This document shows positions 45,398-54,932 of a stretch of 64,000 nucleotides of DNA, piece by piece. The position numbers were made by a program, and so were the translations under genes. Every line of letters begins with the position of its first letter. The stretch's first letter is position 1. Source of the DNA: Alishewanella metallidurans (GTDB lineage: Bacteria; Pseudomonadota; Gammaproteobacteria; Enterobacterales; Alteromonadaceae); NCBI RefSeq assembly GCF_036983985.1, contig NZ_JALAHQ010000005.1, positions 62,001 to 126,000 on the forward strand, read 5' to 3'. The notes beneath the pieces are model-generated. The model was not told where the DNA came from and made no database searches. It saw only the letters and a program-made list of their open reading frames with translations.

Positions 45398-46228
45398 ATG
45401 GAAAAAATTACTCAGTTATTTCATGAAAATAACGAGCTATTACTAGGCTATTTATTACAGCTAGTGCTTGCGATAGTTATTTTTTATATCGGCCGGATGG
45501 TAGCAAAAGGTGTAAGTAGGCTGATGGAAAAAGCACTATTAGCACGGGCAGTAGATAAAGCTGTAGTGTCGTTTGTTACCGGTATTGTTTACGCCATCAT
45601 ATTAATTGCTACCGCGCTAATGGCCTTGTCGCAGGTAGGCGTGCAAACTACGTCGTTTATCGCTATTTTAGGCGCGGCAGGTTTAGCGGTTGGTTTGGCG
45701 TTACAAGGCTCATTATCAAATTTTGCCTCAGGTATTTTAATTATTTTATTTCGGCCGTTTAAATCAGGTGATTTTATTGACGCTGGTGGTATTGCCGGTA
45801 CCGTTGATAAAATTGAGATTTTTCAAACGATAATGAAAACCCCTGACAATAAATTAGTTATTGTGCCTAACGCGCAAATTACTAGCCGTGCTATTACTAA
45901 TTACTCTGCTGAGGCGACGCGCCGGGTAGATTTAACCATTAGTATTGGTTACGACGCCGATTTACGTTTAGCGAAAAAACTTTTAGAAGATATTGTTACC
46001 AGTGATAGCCGTGTTTTACCTACACCCGCACCCGTTATTAAGGTTGGCGCGCTAGCCGATGCCACCGTTAATATTTTGGTGCGACCTTGGGTTAATTCAG
46101 CAGATTATTGGGGCGTGTACTGGGATACTTTAGAGAAAATAAAGCTAACCTTTGATGATAACGGTATTCGTATGCCATTTCCGCAAATGGGTGTACATAT
46201 TAAGCAAGATAAGCAGGAGCAAGTATGA
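45398..46228 (+). CDS. mscS: small-conductance mechanosensitive channel MscS
   Basis: A 276-residue channel protein. Three N-terminal transmembrane helices (about 18-40, 60-82 and 88-125) include the pore helix LGAAGLAVGLALQGSLSNFASG with its Ala/Gly packing pattern. The middle beta domain (RPFKSGDFI, then VPNAQITSRAITNYS) and the C-terminal alpha/beta cage follow. It relieves turgor on hypo-osmotic shock. I chose the ATG at 45398, eight bases after TAGGAG; a longer frame starts 7 codons earlier. It overlaps the next gene by four bases. Confidence 0.9.
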   Translation: MEKITQLFHENNELLLGYLLQLVLAIVIFYIGRMVAKGVSRLMEKALLARAVDKAVVSFVTGIVYAIILIATALMALSQVGVQTTSFIAILGAAGLAVGLALQGSLSNFASGILIILFRPFKSGDFIDAGGIAGTVDKIEIFQTIMKTPDNKLVIVPNAQITSRAITNYSAEATRRVDLTISIGYDADLRLAKKLLEDIVTSDSRVLPTPAPVIKVGALADATVNILVRPWVNSADYWGVYWDTLEKIKLTFDDNGIRMPFPQMGVHIKQDKQEQV

Positions 46229-46971
46229 AGCGTTTTTCAATTCTGGCATTAGCCATCGCAGCTAGCTCGCAGGTGCAAGCTAACGACACTGTCGCAACTG
46301 GCAAAGTATGGACTACCTCGGCTGAATTAGGTGCTATTGCAACATCAGGTAACACGGTTGGTACATCAGTAACCGGTAAAATAGATGCCAAGCAAGAGCT
46401 GCAGCAATGGAGTAATCAGTATATTTTCAGCGCTTTTTTCAAAGAAGATGAAAAAACCGATGCCAATGGCGACAAAATTACTGAAAAATCAGCAGAAAAG
46501 TATTTAGTATCAGCTAAAGCTGCTTATAAGCTAGATGAAGAGTTTGATAAGTTGTTTGTATATGGCTCTTACACTGATGACAAGTTTGGTGCCTATACTA
46601 AATACACTACACTCGCTGTCGGTTACGGTACGCGCATTTATAATGCTGAAGACAAGTCACTGGACGTAGAAGTTGGTCCGGGCTATTTCACCGGCAAACG
46701 TTCAACGGGTGAAACGGAAAAAGGCCTTATTGCTCGTGGTGCCGCGGTGTTCAATTGGACCATTAGTGAGTCAGCCAGTTTTGCGCAAACGTTAAGCGTG
46801 GAGTACGGTGATGATAACACCCGTACTATCGCAGAAAGTGCAGTGTTAGCGAAAATTAATGGTTCGCTACAAATGAAAGCGGCATTTTTAGTGCAAAATG
46901 ATACAGATGTGCCGGTAGCTAAAAAGAGCACAGATACACAAACATCGCTTACCTTAGTCTATTCGTTCTAA
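46225..46971 (+). CDS. DUF481 outer membrane protein
   Basis: A 248-residue protein with a signal peptide (to about residue 19, VQAN). The mature part has the DUF481/YdiY beta-barrel pattern: TTSAELGAIATSGNTVGTSVTGK near the start, alternating strands, and an aromatic C-terminus (LTLVYSF). Such proteins are salt-induced outer-membrane proteins in some species, which would fit coupling with an osmotic channel. The start overlaps the mscS stop by four bases (ATGA). Confidence 0.85.
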   Translation: MKRFSILALAIAASSQVQANDTVATGKVWTTSAELGAIATSGNTVGTSVTGKIDAKQELQQWSNQYIFSAFFKEDEKTDANGDKITEKSAEKYLVSAKAAYKLDEEFDKLFVYGSYTDDKFGAYTKYTTLAVGYGTRIYNAEDKSLDVEVGPGYFTGKRSTGETEKGLIARGAAVFNWTISESASFAQTLSVEYGDDNTRTIAESAVLAKINGSLQMKAAFLVQNDTDVPVAKKSTDTQTSLTLVYSF

Positions 46972-46975
46972 CAAT

Positions 46976-47004
46976 AAAAAGGCCTGCATAATGCAGGCCT
47001 TTTT
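46976..47004 (+). terminator. terminator of the mscS-DUF481 operon
   Basis: The stem GGCCTGCA/TGCAGGCC with a short loop is flanked by an A run on the left and a T run on the right. Confidence 0.85.
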
Positions 47005-47102
47005 ATTTAAATATGTTGTTATTGAATAATTTAGGTTGGCCAAGTGAAAAATTAAGCTATGCTAAGGCATCACTTTGCTAATTATATTGTTACAATAAAT
47101 TA

Positions 47103-49394
47103 ATGATGATAAAGCAGAAAATTAAACTACGCTGCCTGTTACAGCGCCCTTGGATAGGCGGTGTACTGTATTTGTTGTTTGGTTTACTGTGGATCACAAC
47201 CAGTGATCAACTATTAAGCTGGTTAGTAACTGACACCGCGCTACTAACTAGGTATCAAAGCTATAAAGGCTATTTCTATGTTGGGCTAACCGCTTGGTTG
47301 GCTTGGTATCTGCTAAAGCAAAAGCAATATTTTGCGCATTCTTTAGATAAATCAGAACGTATTTTTGTGGAAACATTTTCGCATGCGGCTGTTGGTATTG
47401 CGCACCTTTCGTTAGATGGTCGGTTTTTACGTGTTAACAAAATGCTGTGTCAGATGCTAGGTTATAGCGAAGCAGAGCTAACGCAGCTAAGTTTTGCGCA
47501 AATAACTTTTCCTGCCGATCTTGCCGATAACCTGCCGATGATCCAAAAATTAAAAAGTGGTGAAATTAATCATTACGAAATAGAAAAACGTTATGTGCGC
47601 AAAGACCAAAGCATTCTCTGGGCGCGATTATCTGTTGCGATGATTAAATCATCGGTAACTAGCTATTTCGTTGCAGTTATTCATGACATTAGCGCACAAA
47701 AGCAGGTATTGCAGCAGCTAGAGCAAAGTGAGCTTAGATTTAGAACCTTATTAGATAATACGCCACAAATTGCGGTGCAAGGTTATCATGCCGATGGCTC
47801 AACCTTTTATTGGAACAAGGCCAGTGAGCTTACTTACGGGTATAGTAAAGAAGAAGCCTTAGGCAGTAATTTACTCGATCTTATTATTCCCTCTTATATG
47901 CAGCAGCATGTAGCTGATGCCATGTTAGAAATGGCGACTAGCGGAATTGCCGTGCCATCAGAAGAATTAGTACTACGGCGTAAAGATGGGTCGTTAGTAC
48001 CGGTTTTTTCCGGCCATGCGGTAGTTAAATTACCGGGGTTGGAGCCTCAGGTTTTTTGTATCGATGTCGATCTTACTGAAAGTAAAAAGCAGGCAGCAGC
48101 GCTAGCGTTTTTATCTGATTTTGATGCTGTCACACAACTGCCTAACCGCCAGCATTTTAGCCAGCGTGTTACTGAAGCAATCGTCAGCACAAAGCAACAA
48201 GGTGGGCAGTGCGCAGTGCTGCTAATGGACTTAGATAACTTTAAAGATATTAATGATAGTTTTGGCCACAGCGCCGGCGATCAGCTATTAATGCAAGTAA
48301 GCCAGCGGTTGCAGCGGTGTTGCACAACACAACATGTGCTGGCGCGTCTAGGTGGCGACGAGTTTGGTGTTTTAGTGCAATTTGTTCAGTCGGTAAACGA
48401 CGTTACTGAGTTTGCTGAGCTGTTAATGCAGCAATTACAACAACCTTGCCACTTAGCGAATGGTAACGAAGTGATTACTGCACTGTCAGTCGGTATTGCG
48501 TTATACCCAAGCCATGCCAATAGTGCTGAAGACTTAATTCGCGCAGCAGACGCGGCGATGTATAAAGTGAAAAGTGAAGGACGAAACCATATAGCCTTGT
48601 ATAGCGATGAGCTAACCGCACAAGCTAAGCAGCGAGTATTGCTAGAAACGCGACTGCGTAATGCGCTAAAACAGGACAAGTTGCAGTGCTATTATCAACC
48701 ACAAATTGATATTGCTAGCGGAAAAATAATGGGTGCGGAAGTATTGCTGCGTTGGCACGATGCTGAGCTTGGCCATATTCCACCTAGTGTGTTTATACCT
48801 TTAGCCGAGTCTTGTGGCCTAATTCATCATGTTGGCAGCTGGGTATTGCAGCAAAGTTGTCGGCAGTTAAAAACTTGGCTAGATCAAGGCATCGCGCCAT
48901 TTAGTTTGGCAATAAACGTTTCTGCGCATCAGTTTAATAAAGATCAGCTACTTGGCCTGCTAGAGCAAGTGCTAATAGATACCGCCGTGCCCGCTCATTT
49001 AATAGAGCTAGAAGTAACCGAAAGCGCGCTAATGATTAATGAAGAGCGGGTGATTGCCATTATGCAGCAGATTAAAGCGATGGGCATTAGGCTGGCGATA
49101 GATGATTTTGGTACGGGTTACTCGTCATTGTCCTATCTAAAACGTTTACCGCTGGATGCACTGAAAATAGACCGACGCTTTATAGAACATATTCCGCAGG
49201 CCCATGACGATAAACAAATTACCAGTGCCATTATTGCGCTGGCGCATAATATGAATTTAAAAGTGCTGGCCGAAGGTGTCGAAACTGCAGAGCAGTTAGC
49301 GTTTTTGACCCAGCAAGGGTGTGATTACTATCAGGGTTATTACTTTAGCAAACCCATACCCGCTAACGAGTTTGTTGCGTTGCTTCAGCGCTAA
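47103..49394 (+). CDS. membrane PAS-PAS-GGDEF-EAL protein
   Basis: A 763-residue protein. Two N-terminal transmembrane helices (about 18-40 and 55-75) are followed by two PAS domains (roughly 90-210 and 215-330), a GGDEF domain (about 335-495) and an EAL domain (about 510-755). The GGDEF loop RLGGDEF is intact but no RxxD I-site precedes it. In the EAL domain the signature reads EVLLRW rather than EALLRW, while NVSAHQF, VTESALM, DDFGTGYSS and LAEGVET are all present. It may be a bifunctional enzyme or mainly a c-di-GMP phosphodiesterase. PAS ligands are unknown. Confidence 0.9.
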   Translation: MMIKQKIKLRCLLQRPWIGGVLYLLFGLLWITTSDQLLSWLVTDTALLTRYQSYKGYFYVGLTAWLAWYLLKQKQYFAHSLDKSERIFVETFSHAAVGIAHLSLDGRFLRVNKMLCQMLGYSEAELTQLSFAQITFPADLADNLPMIQKLKSGEINHYEIEKRYVRKDQSILWARLSVAMIKSSVTSYFVAVIHDISAQKQVLQQLEQSELRFRTLLDNTPQIAVQGYHADGSTFYWNKASELTYGYSKEEALGSNLLDLIIPSYMQQHVADAMLEMATSGIAVPSEELVLRRKDGSLVPVFSGHAVVKLPGLEPQVFCIDVDLTESKKQAAALAFLSDFDAVTQLPNRQHFSQRVTEAIVSTKQQGGQCAVLLMDLDNFKDINDSFGHSAGDQLLMQVSQRLQRCCTTQHVLARLGGDEFGVLVQFVQSVNDVTEFAELLMQQLQQPCHLANGNEVITALSVGIALYPSHANSAEDLIRAADAAMYKVKSEGRNHIALYSDELTAQAKQRVLLETRLRNALKQDKLQCYYQPQIDIASGKIMGAEVLLRWHDAELGHIPPSVFIPLAESCGLIHHVGSWVLQQSCRQLKTWLDQGIAPFSLAINVSAHQFNKDQLLGLLEQVLIDTAVPAHLIELEVTESALMINEERVIAIMQQIKAMGIRLAIDDFGTGYSSLSYLKRLPLDALKIDRRFIEHIPQAHDDKQITSAIIALAHNMNLKVLAEGVETAEQLAFLTQQGCDYYQGYYFSKPIPANEFVALLQR

Positions 49395-49395
49395 C

Positions 49396-52377
49396 TTAGC
49401 TGCTTATTTTAATTTGGCTATAGCCTAGGCCTTGCTGTTTTTCGACCTTTATTTGCACACTAATGCGCTGTTTTAGTGCGTCAACGTGGCTAATAATACC
49501 GATCATTTTACCGGTTGCATTAAGGTTATCTAACGCACTTAGTGCACTGTCTAGGGTATCCGCATCTAGGGTGCCAAAGCCTTCATCGAGAAATAGCGAA
49601 TCAATACGGGTTTTACTGCTAACTAAATCTGATAGTGCCAGCGCTAACGCTAAGCTAACTAAAAAACTTTCGCCGCCCGATAAGGTTTTGGTATCACGTG
49701 CACTATCAGCTTGCCAAGTATCTAACACTACTAGCTCTAATTCGGCCGTTGCATGGCGCGCCAGCTGATAACGATTGTGCAAAATAGCCAGTTGTCGGTT
49801 GGCTAAAACGATAAGCTGTTGTAGGGTTAAGCTTTGAGCAAAGCGGCGGTATCGTGCGCCATCAGCAGAGCCAATTAAGCTATTGAGACGCTGCCACTGT
49901 TCGTACTGTATTTGTTGCTGGGCAATATTTTGCAATAACTGCTGCTGGCTGTTCCGCCGCGCGGTATCGCTTTCTAACTGTTGTTGTAGTTGACCTTGTT
50001 CTGCACTGAGCTGCTGGATCAGTGTGTCGTGCTGTTGCACACTATGGTTAAGTTCATCTAACGACAAGCTGCTTAATTGCTGCTCGGCGAGTTGCTGATA
50101 ACGCTGTTGCCAGTCACTAAACGAGCGTTTAGCCGCAATCTCAGCTTGTTGCAAGCGCTGCTGCAGTTGTTGTAGTGCCTGTAGTTCGTCGGGATTTAAT
50201 AACGCATTTTTAAATGCGGTTTCATCACTAAATACGCTGTTAGCCAAAGCTTGTTGCCAATGTTGTGTGGCAAGCATTGCTGCGGCGTCTAGTTGCTGCT
50301 GTTGTTGCTGCAACATTTGCAGTTGGCCTTGGCCCTGCTGTATTTGCTGCTGTAAGCGTTGTAATTCGGTATTAAGGCGAGAAAACTCCGCCCGGGTTTG
50401 CGTTGCCGGCTCGGCCTGCTGCATGGCTTGCCACTGCTGGTGCCAACTTTGCTGCAACTGCGCCAGCTCGTTATGTTGTTCTTGTAAGCGCGGTAACTGT
50501 TGTAGCAATAATTGCTGTTGGTGCTGATTTTGTACCTGCTGCTGTTCTAGTTGCTGTTGCTGCTCTTTATATAGCTGTAACTGCATTTGCCATTGTTCGA
50601 GTTGCGTCAGCGTTTGCGATGTGCACAGGCTTTCGTCTGCTAATGCTGTTAGCGCGATATCAATGTCAGATACCTTGTCCTGCTGTAACTGCTGTTGAAT
50701 GGTATCGTTAAGCTCGGCTAATTGTTGCTGTTGCTGTGTTAGTTGTTGTTGTAACTGCTGTTGTTCTGCTTCTAGCGCGGCTTGTTTTTTACTTAAGGTT
50801 TCACCGTCTTGTTGGGTAAGTTGCAGCTCGGCCTCTTTGCTTTGCAGCTGCTGTTCTGCGGCTAAACTATTTACCTGATTATAGTGCTCAATAGCCGGGT
50901 GTTCGGTTGCACCGCACAGCGGGCATGGCTGCTCTGGTTGTAAACGCGAGCGGTGTTCGGACAGCTGCATGATCAGCAGCTGCTGCTGTAACAGCTGCTT
51001 TTTATCGGCAATGTGCTCTTGCAGCATTTTATAGCGTTGGCGCAGGGTCAGCAGTTGCTTAGCTAAAGGCGCAAGCGCTAATTCGGTTTGCTGCAGCTGC
51101 TGCTGTAAATGGGTTTGATTAAGTAGCCAGCGTTGTTGTTGCTGTAACTGCTGTTTAAGTTGCTGTAGCCGGTGTTGTTTATCTCGCTGTTGCTGTTGCT
51201 GTTGGCGTAATTGGTTTAGATTGGTGTTTTGCAATTGAGCCGAAAGCTGTTGTATCTGTGGGTGCAGAGCCTCGTGTTGTTGGGTTAACGTTTGATGTTG
51301 CCGCGTTAGCTGTTGTTGCTGTTGTTGTAATTGTTGTATTTGCGCTGCAAAGTGCTGCTGTTGTTGACTAAGGCTTTGTGCGCCGTGCCATAACACACTA
51401 GCTTGTTGCTGCGCTGCAACATGCAGTTGTTGTTTCAGCGCAACTTGCTGTTGTTGGCTTTGTTGTTGTTGGCCAATAGCCTGTTGTAATGCACTGTATA
51501 GCGGCGCCAGTTGGCTGGCAGGCTGCCAGGCTGATAATCGCGCTAACTCAGTGTGTTGTGCACTAATAGCATTAACTGCCCGTGCCACTTCTTGTTCAGT
51601 TTGTTGTAGCTCTTGTTGCGCCTTATCTAGTTGTTGGCGCCAGTTTTGTGTGTGTCGCTGCTTAACTAATATCTGTTGCTGTGCGGTTAAGTCGAGCTTT
51701 TTTGCTACCAAAGCGGCGTTTAACTGCTGTTGTTGTTCTTCGCTTAATAACTCTACTGCGCCAGCTCTAGCTTGAAGTAGTTCCAGCTGGTTTTTCTGCT
51801 CACGACAATCAATAAATACTTGCTCAGAAATACGACCGTAGATGTCGGTACCCGTTAGCTCTTCTAGTAGCTCGGCTCGCTCGTTGGCGTCGGCATTTAA
51901 AAATGCGGCAAAGCCACCTTGTGCCAGTAGCATTGACTTAGTAAAACGGCCAAAGTCTAAGCCGGTAATGTCGGCGACTAGGCGTAATTTATCGCTAGTT
52001 TTTTCAGCCAGTATAGTGCCATCTAGTTTTGCCAGTTCAGTTTTAGCCGCTTGCAAGTTGCCATCACTTTGCCCACGGGCCTTGCGTTGGCTCCAAAATG
52101 CCCGATAACCCACACCTGCAACTTCAAACTCGACCTCGGCTAGGCATTCGCTGGTATTACGTGTCATTAACTCATTGCTGGTTGGTGACGTTTTTAGCCG
52201 AGGTGTTTGATGATAGAGCGCTAGGCAAATAGCGTCTAAAATTGTGGTTTTTCCGGCGCCGGTTGGGCCCGTAATGGCGAAAATGTTAGTTTGATTAAAC
52301 GGTGGCTGGCGAAAATCAATAAGCCATTCACCGCGTAATGAATTTAGGTTTTGCAGCCGTACGGATAAAATTTTCAT
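49396..52377 (-). CDS. sbcC: exonuclease subunit SbcC (ATPase), glutamine-rich
   Basis: A 993-residue SMC-like ATPase. Walker A GPTGAGKTT is at residues 37-45. The zinc-hook CPLC is near 484, in the middle of two long coiled coils. The signature LSGGESF and Walker B DSLFLDEGFGTLD are near 900-930. The coils are unusually rich in glutamine, with runs of five to seven Q. With SbcD it forms the Mre11-Rad50-like nuclease that cleaves hairpins and protein-blocked ends. The start overlaps the sbcD stop by four bases. It is convergent with the PAS-GGDEF-EAL gene. Confidence 0.94.
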   Translation of the reverse strand: MKILSVRLQNLNSLRGEWLIDFRQPPFNQTNIFAITGPTGAGKTTILDAICLALYHQTPRLKTSPTSNELMTRNTSECLAEVEFEVAGVGYRAFWSQRKARGQSDGNLQAAKTELAKLDGTILAEKTSDKLRLVADITGLDFGRFTKSMLLAQGGFAAFLNADANERAELLEELTGTDIYGRISEQVFIDCREQKNQLELLQARAGAVELLSEEQQQQLNAALVAKKLDLTAQQQILVKQRHTQNWRQQLDKAQQELQQTEQEVARAVNAISAQHTELARLSAWQPASQLAPLYSALQQAIGQQQQSQQQQVALKQQLHVAAQQQASVLWHGAQSLSQQQQHFAAQIQQLQQQQQQLTRQHQTLTQQHEALHPQIQQLSAQLQNTNLNQLRQQQQQQRDKQHRLQQLKQQLQQQQRWLLNQTHLQQQLQQTELALAPLAKQLLTLRQRYKMLQEHIADKKQLLQQQLLIMQLSEHRSRLQPEQPCPLCGATEHPAIEHYNQVNSLAAEQQLQSKEAELQLTQQDGETLSKKQAALEAEQQQLQQQLTQQQQQLAELNDTIQQQLQQDKVSDIDIALTALADESLCTSQTLTQLEQWQMQLQLYKEQQQQLEQQQVQNQHQQQLLLQQLPRLQEQHNELAQLQQSWHQQWQAMQQAEPATQTRAEFSRLNTELQRLQQQIQQGQGQLQMLQQQQQQLDAAAMLATQHWQQALANSVFSDETAFKNALLNPDELQALQQLQQRLQQAEIAAKRSFSDWQQRYQQLAEQQLSSLSLDELNHSVQQHDTLIQQLSAEQGQLQQQLESDTARRNSQQQLLQNIAQQQIQYEQWQRLNSLIGSADGARYRRFAQSLTLQQLIVLANRQLAILHNRYQLARHATAELELVVLDTWQADSARDTKTLSGGESFLVSLALALALSDLVSSKTRIDSLFLDEGFGTLDADTLDSALSALDNLNATGKMIGIISHVDALKQRISVQIKVEKQQGLGYSQIKISS

Positions 52378-53591
52378 GGTGTTTCCTGCACTTTTGCCAG
52401 TACCTGAGCATGTAAATTCGTCAGTTGCTGCTGTTGCTGATCAGTAAGGCTTTCGCTGCTTAGGCGGGCTTGCCATACTTGGCTTGGCGTTAGTTCGGCT
52501 AAGCTGGCTTGGGCATCGTCAATTAAGCCGCCAAGTTGTTCATTGCGCTGGCGGCGTAAACGTAATAGTTCAACTGCTAAACCCTCTAACTCGGCTTCTA
52601 CTCTTTGCTGCAAATCAGTTAAGTAGGCGTCAGTTTCTGTGATCACTAACTCTAGCCACAGTACTTTATTTTTCTCAAGTGAGTTAAGTACTTGCTGCAC
52701 TTTAGGCTTGATGCTATCAAGCGGGGTTTTAATACTAATTAAGGGTTGAAAACAGGGTATGGCTAAACTCGATACAGTTTTGTTATTACTGCTAAATTCA
52801 ATTAGCCAGGCTTGTTTTTGCTGGTTAGCCTCGTCAAAACTAAGCGCAATTGGCGAGCCACTATAGCGGATATCAGTATTGGCTTTGATCTGCTGACTTT
52901 GATGAATATGGCCCAAGGCAATATAGTCGGCGGGTGGAAATGCATCTGCGGGGAAAGCTTCAAGTGAGCCAATATAAATATCTCGTACTGATTCAGACTG
53001 CGTTACGCCCAAGGTGGTTAGATGGCCGGTCATAACTATAGGCAGCTGTAGCTGATGTTGGCTGTTATAGCGCTGGGCTAAAGCGAATAGTTGTTGATAA
53101 TGCTGTGCTATCGCCTGCTGTAAGCTGCTCTGTTTTTCTGTTGCGCTTTGCCCTGCTTGGCTTTGCAGTAAGTCACGGGCGCGTAAAAAAGGTACGGCAC
53201 ACAATAAGGCTGCCGGTTGCTGTTGCTTATTATGTAGTACCAGTAATTGCTGATTAAGTTCTGAGCTGCTGCTGGCAAATACGTGGGTATTTAGGTGTTG
53301 TAGCAGGGTTCTACTTTCATTTAGTACCGCACTGGCATCGTGGTTGCCACCTAAGATAATGAGTTGGCACTGACAGCTTTGTAATTCGACAATAAATTGA
53401 TTATATAGCGCGCGAGCGTAACTAGGCGGGGTTGCGGTATCAAAAATATCACCGGCAACAATAATCACATCAATATTCTCTGCTTTTACCTGTGTAACTA
53501 ACCAATGTAAAAAAGCGTGATGTTCGTCGGCTCGGCTGCGACCAATAAAATGCTGGCCTAGGTGCCAGTCGGAGGTATGTAAAATGCGCAT
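52374..53591 (-). CDS. sbcD: exonuclease subunit SbcD (nuclease)
   Basis: A 405-residue Mre11-like nuclease. The metallophosphoesterase motifs are intact: HTSDWHLGQHF (residues 5-15), VAGDIFD near 48, LGGNHDA near 79, MTGHLTT near 189, and LGHIHQSQ near 228. I chose the ATG at 53591, giving MRILHTSDWHLG as in other SbcD proteins; a longer frame adds 20 hydrophobic residues that are unlikely to be real. It is first in the sbcDC operon. Confidence 0.93.
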   Translation of the reverse strand: MRILHTSDWHLGQHFIGRSRADEHHAFLHWLVTQVKAENIDVIIVAGDIFDTATPPSYARALYNQFIVELQSCQCQLIILGGNHDASAVLNESRTLLQHLNTHVFASSSSELNQQLLVLHNKQQQPAALLCAVPFLRARDLLQSQAGQSATEKQSSLQQAIAQHYQQLFALAQRYNSQHQLQLPIVMTGHLTTLGVTQSESVRDIYIGSLEAFPADAFPPADYIALGHIHQSQQIKANTDIRYSGSPIALSFDEANQQKQAWLIEFSSNNKTVSSLAIPCFQPLISIKTPLDSIKPKVQQVLNSLEKNKVLWLELVITETDAYLTDLQQRVEAELEGLAVELLRLRRQRNEQLGGLIDDAQASLAELTPSQVWQARLSSESLTDQQQQQLTNLHAQVLAKVQETP

Positions 53592-53653
53592 AAAGAAAAT
53601 AGCCACGAAAAATAATGGCAAAAGCATACCGGATAGTGTGACAGACAGCAAAA

Positions 53654-53682
53654 AGCCGATCTGGCTTAAACACAGATCGGCT
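53654..53682 (-). terminator. terminator of the BON-domain gene
   Basis: A perfect 10-bp stem AGCCGATCTG/CAGATCGGCT with a nine-base loop; read on the minus strand it runs into TTTTTGCTG, 19 bases after the BON gene stop. Confidence 0.8.
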
Positions 53683-53700
53683 ATTAAAACGTAACCGCTA

Positions 53701-54240
53701 TTATTTGATAACGTCTAACTTATTCACCACGCGGCTAACGTCGTGTGTGTTCTTAGCAATAGCGACAGCTAAATCACGCTCAGCGTCAGAGTCTACTTCG
53801 CCCTTAAGCGTTACTACGCCATCTTTAGCATCAACGTCAATTGACGTGCCGCTTACTTCAGACTCAAATAATAAGCGTGTTTTAACTACAGTCGCTATTT
53901 TTGCGTCTTTAAAAGCGCTACCGCTGCTATCTTTATCTGCTGCGTTAGCATTCATAACGGTGAGTTTATTGTCTACACGGCTAACGCCATCTAAATTCTC
54001 AATCAGTTCTTCAGCTAAAGCTTTATCTACTTTACTTTCTACTGAACCGGTAAGCGTTACTACGCCATCTTTAACATCAGTATTAATTTTAAACGAATTT
54101 AAGTTGCCATTTAACAACAGAGTGGTTTCCGCTTTGCCATCAATCCATGCATCTTTGGTTGTGTCTTTCCAATCATTGGCTGCTACTGCGGTAGTTGTTA
54201 ATGCTAGGGTAACCATCATTGCTAAAGTTGTATGTTTCAT
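53701..54240 (-). CDS. periplasmic protein with two BON domains (OsmY-like)
   Basis: A 179-residue protein with a signal peptide (to about residue 21, AVAA). Two BON domains follow (roughly 40-98 and 112-178), each with the pattern KDGVVTLTGSVES or KDGVVTLKGEVDS and a closing V-x-NKL motif. The layout is that of OsmY, an osmotically induced periplasmic protein. It has a clear GGAGCAAC site upstream of its ATG. DUF1328, often stress-linked, is its neighbour on the same strand. Confidence 0.85.
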   Translation of the reverse strand: MKHTTLAMMVTLALTTTAVAANDWKDTTKDAWIDGKAETTLLLNGNLNSFKINTDVKDGVVTLTGSVESKVDKALAEELIENLDGVSRVDNKLTVMNANAADKDSSGSAFKDAKIATVVKTRLLFESEVSGTSIDVDAKDGVVTLKGEVDSDAERDLAVAIAKNTHDVSRVVNKLDVIK

Positions 54241-54450
54241 GGTGTTGCTCCTATTTTATATGACGCTTTAGCTAATGCCAGTTTAGTGCCAATGTGTAAG
54301 TTATTGTTTAATATCTAATTATTTATTTTTGTTCATTTTTTGTTAATTTTTGGCTTGTAGTTTTTTCTTATTGATCGGTAAAACTTTCCGTATAAGTAAA
54401 AGTGGCTGATAGCGCGCTGGTGGTTTTGCAACTAAGTGCCTAAATAGCAA

Positions 54451-54488
54451 AAAACCACCGAGCACTATTTCAAGTATTCGGTGGTTTT
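54451..54488. terminator. terminator next to the DUF1328 gene
   Basis: An 11-bp stem AAAACCACCGA/TCGGTGGTTTT is flanked by A and T runs, so it works in both directions. On the minus strand it ends the DUF1328 transcript. Apart from this hairpin, the 293-base gap 54241-54533 holds the BON gene promoter region and no gene I can support. Confidence 0.8.
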
Positions 54489-54533
54489 TAGTAATAACAG
54501 CTACAGCCTATAAGTTAAGCTGCGCTATTGATA

Positions 54534-54710
54534 TTAAAGCCTAGGTGCTTTACCTCTTAATGCATTCATTAGTAGTGAAACCACTAATAAAATAATAAAG
54601 ATAAAGAAGATTATTTTAGCGATACCAGCCGCCGCTCCGGCGATACCACCAAAACCTAATACCCCAGCGATAAGTGCAACAATTAAGAATGTTAATGCCC
54701 AGCTCAACAT
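54534..54710 (-). CDS. DUF1328 small membrane protein (YtjA-like)
   Basis: A 58-residue protein made of two hydrophobic helices: MLSWALTFLIVALIAGVLGF then an IAKIIFFIFIILLVVSLLM segment. This is the YtjA/DUF1328 pattern. I chose the ATG at 54710, preceded by AAGGAG; a longer frame adds nine residues. Such proteins are often stress-induced; no function is established that I know of. Confidence 0.82.
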   Translation of the reverse strand: MLSWALTFLIVALIAGVLGFGGIAGAAAGIAKIIFFIFIILLVVSLLMNALRGKAPRL

Positions 54711-54870
54711 AGTTTGCTCCTTGGTGCGTTTAAGCACAAATGTATAAATGACAAAGTAATAACTGCCAGATGTATGCCAAAGATAAAGTTGTAGTAAGGC
54801 TATGATTTTGTTTTGTTTATTTCTTTGCGTTTTTATTTTTAAAAAAGCAGTGCGCTAAAGATAAGAAAAA

Positions 54871-54890
54871 GTTACCGGTATGCCGGTAAC
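54871..54890 (-). terminator. hslO terminator
   Basis: A perfect 8-bp stem GTTACCGG/CCGGTAAC with a TATG loop; read on the minus strand it is followed by five T, 43 bases after the hslO stop. Confidence 0.8.
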
Positions 54891-54932
54891 TGTTTCATAG
54901 CTAGACGAGAGGTAATTAAGTGCAAGTAAGGC

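Noticed and set aside
50267..50711. Cysteine-rich plus-strand frames inside sbcC
   Set aside because: They are the antisense reading of the CAG/CAA-rich coil of sbcC, which gives artificial Cys-rich frames.
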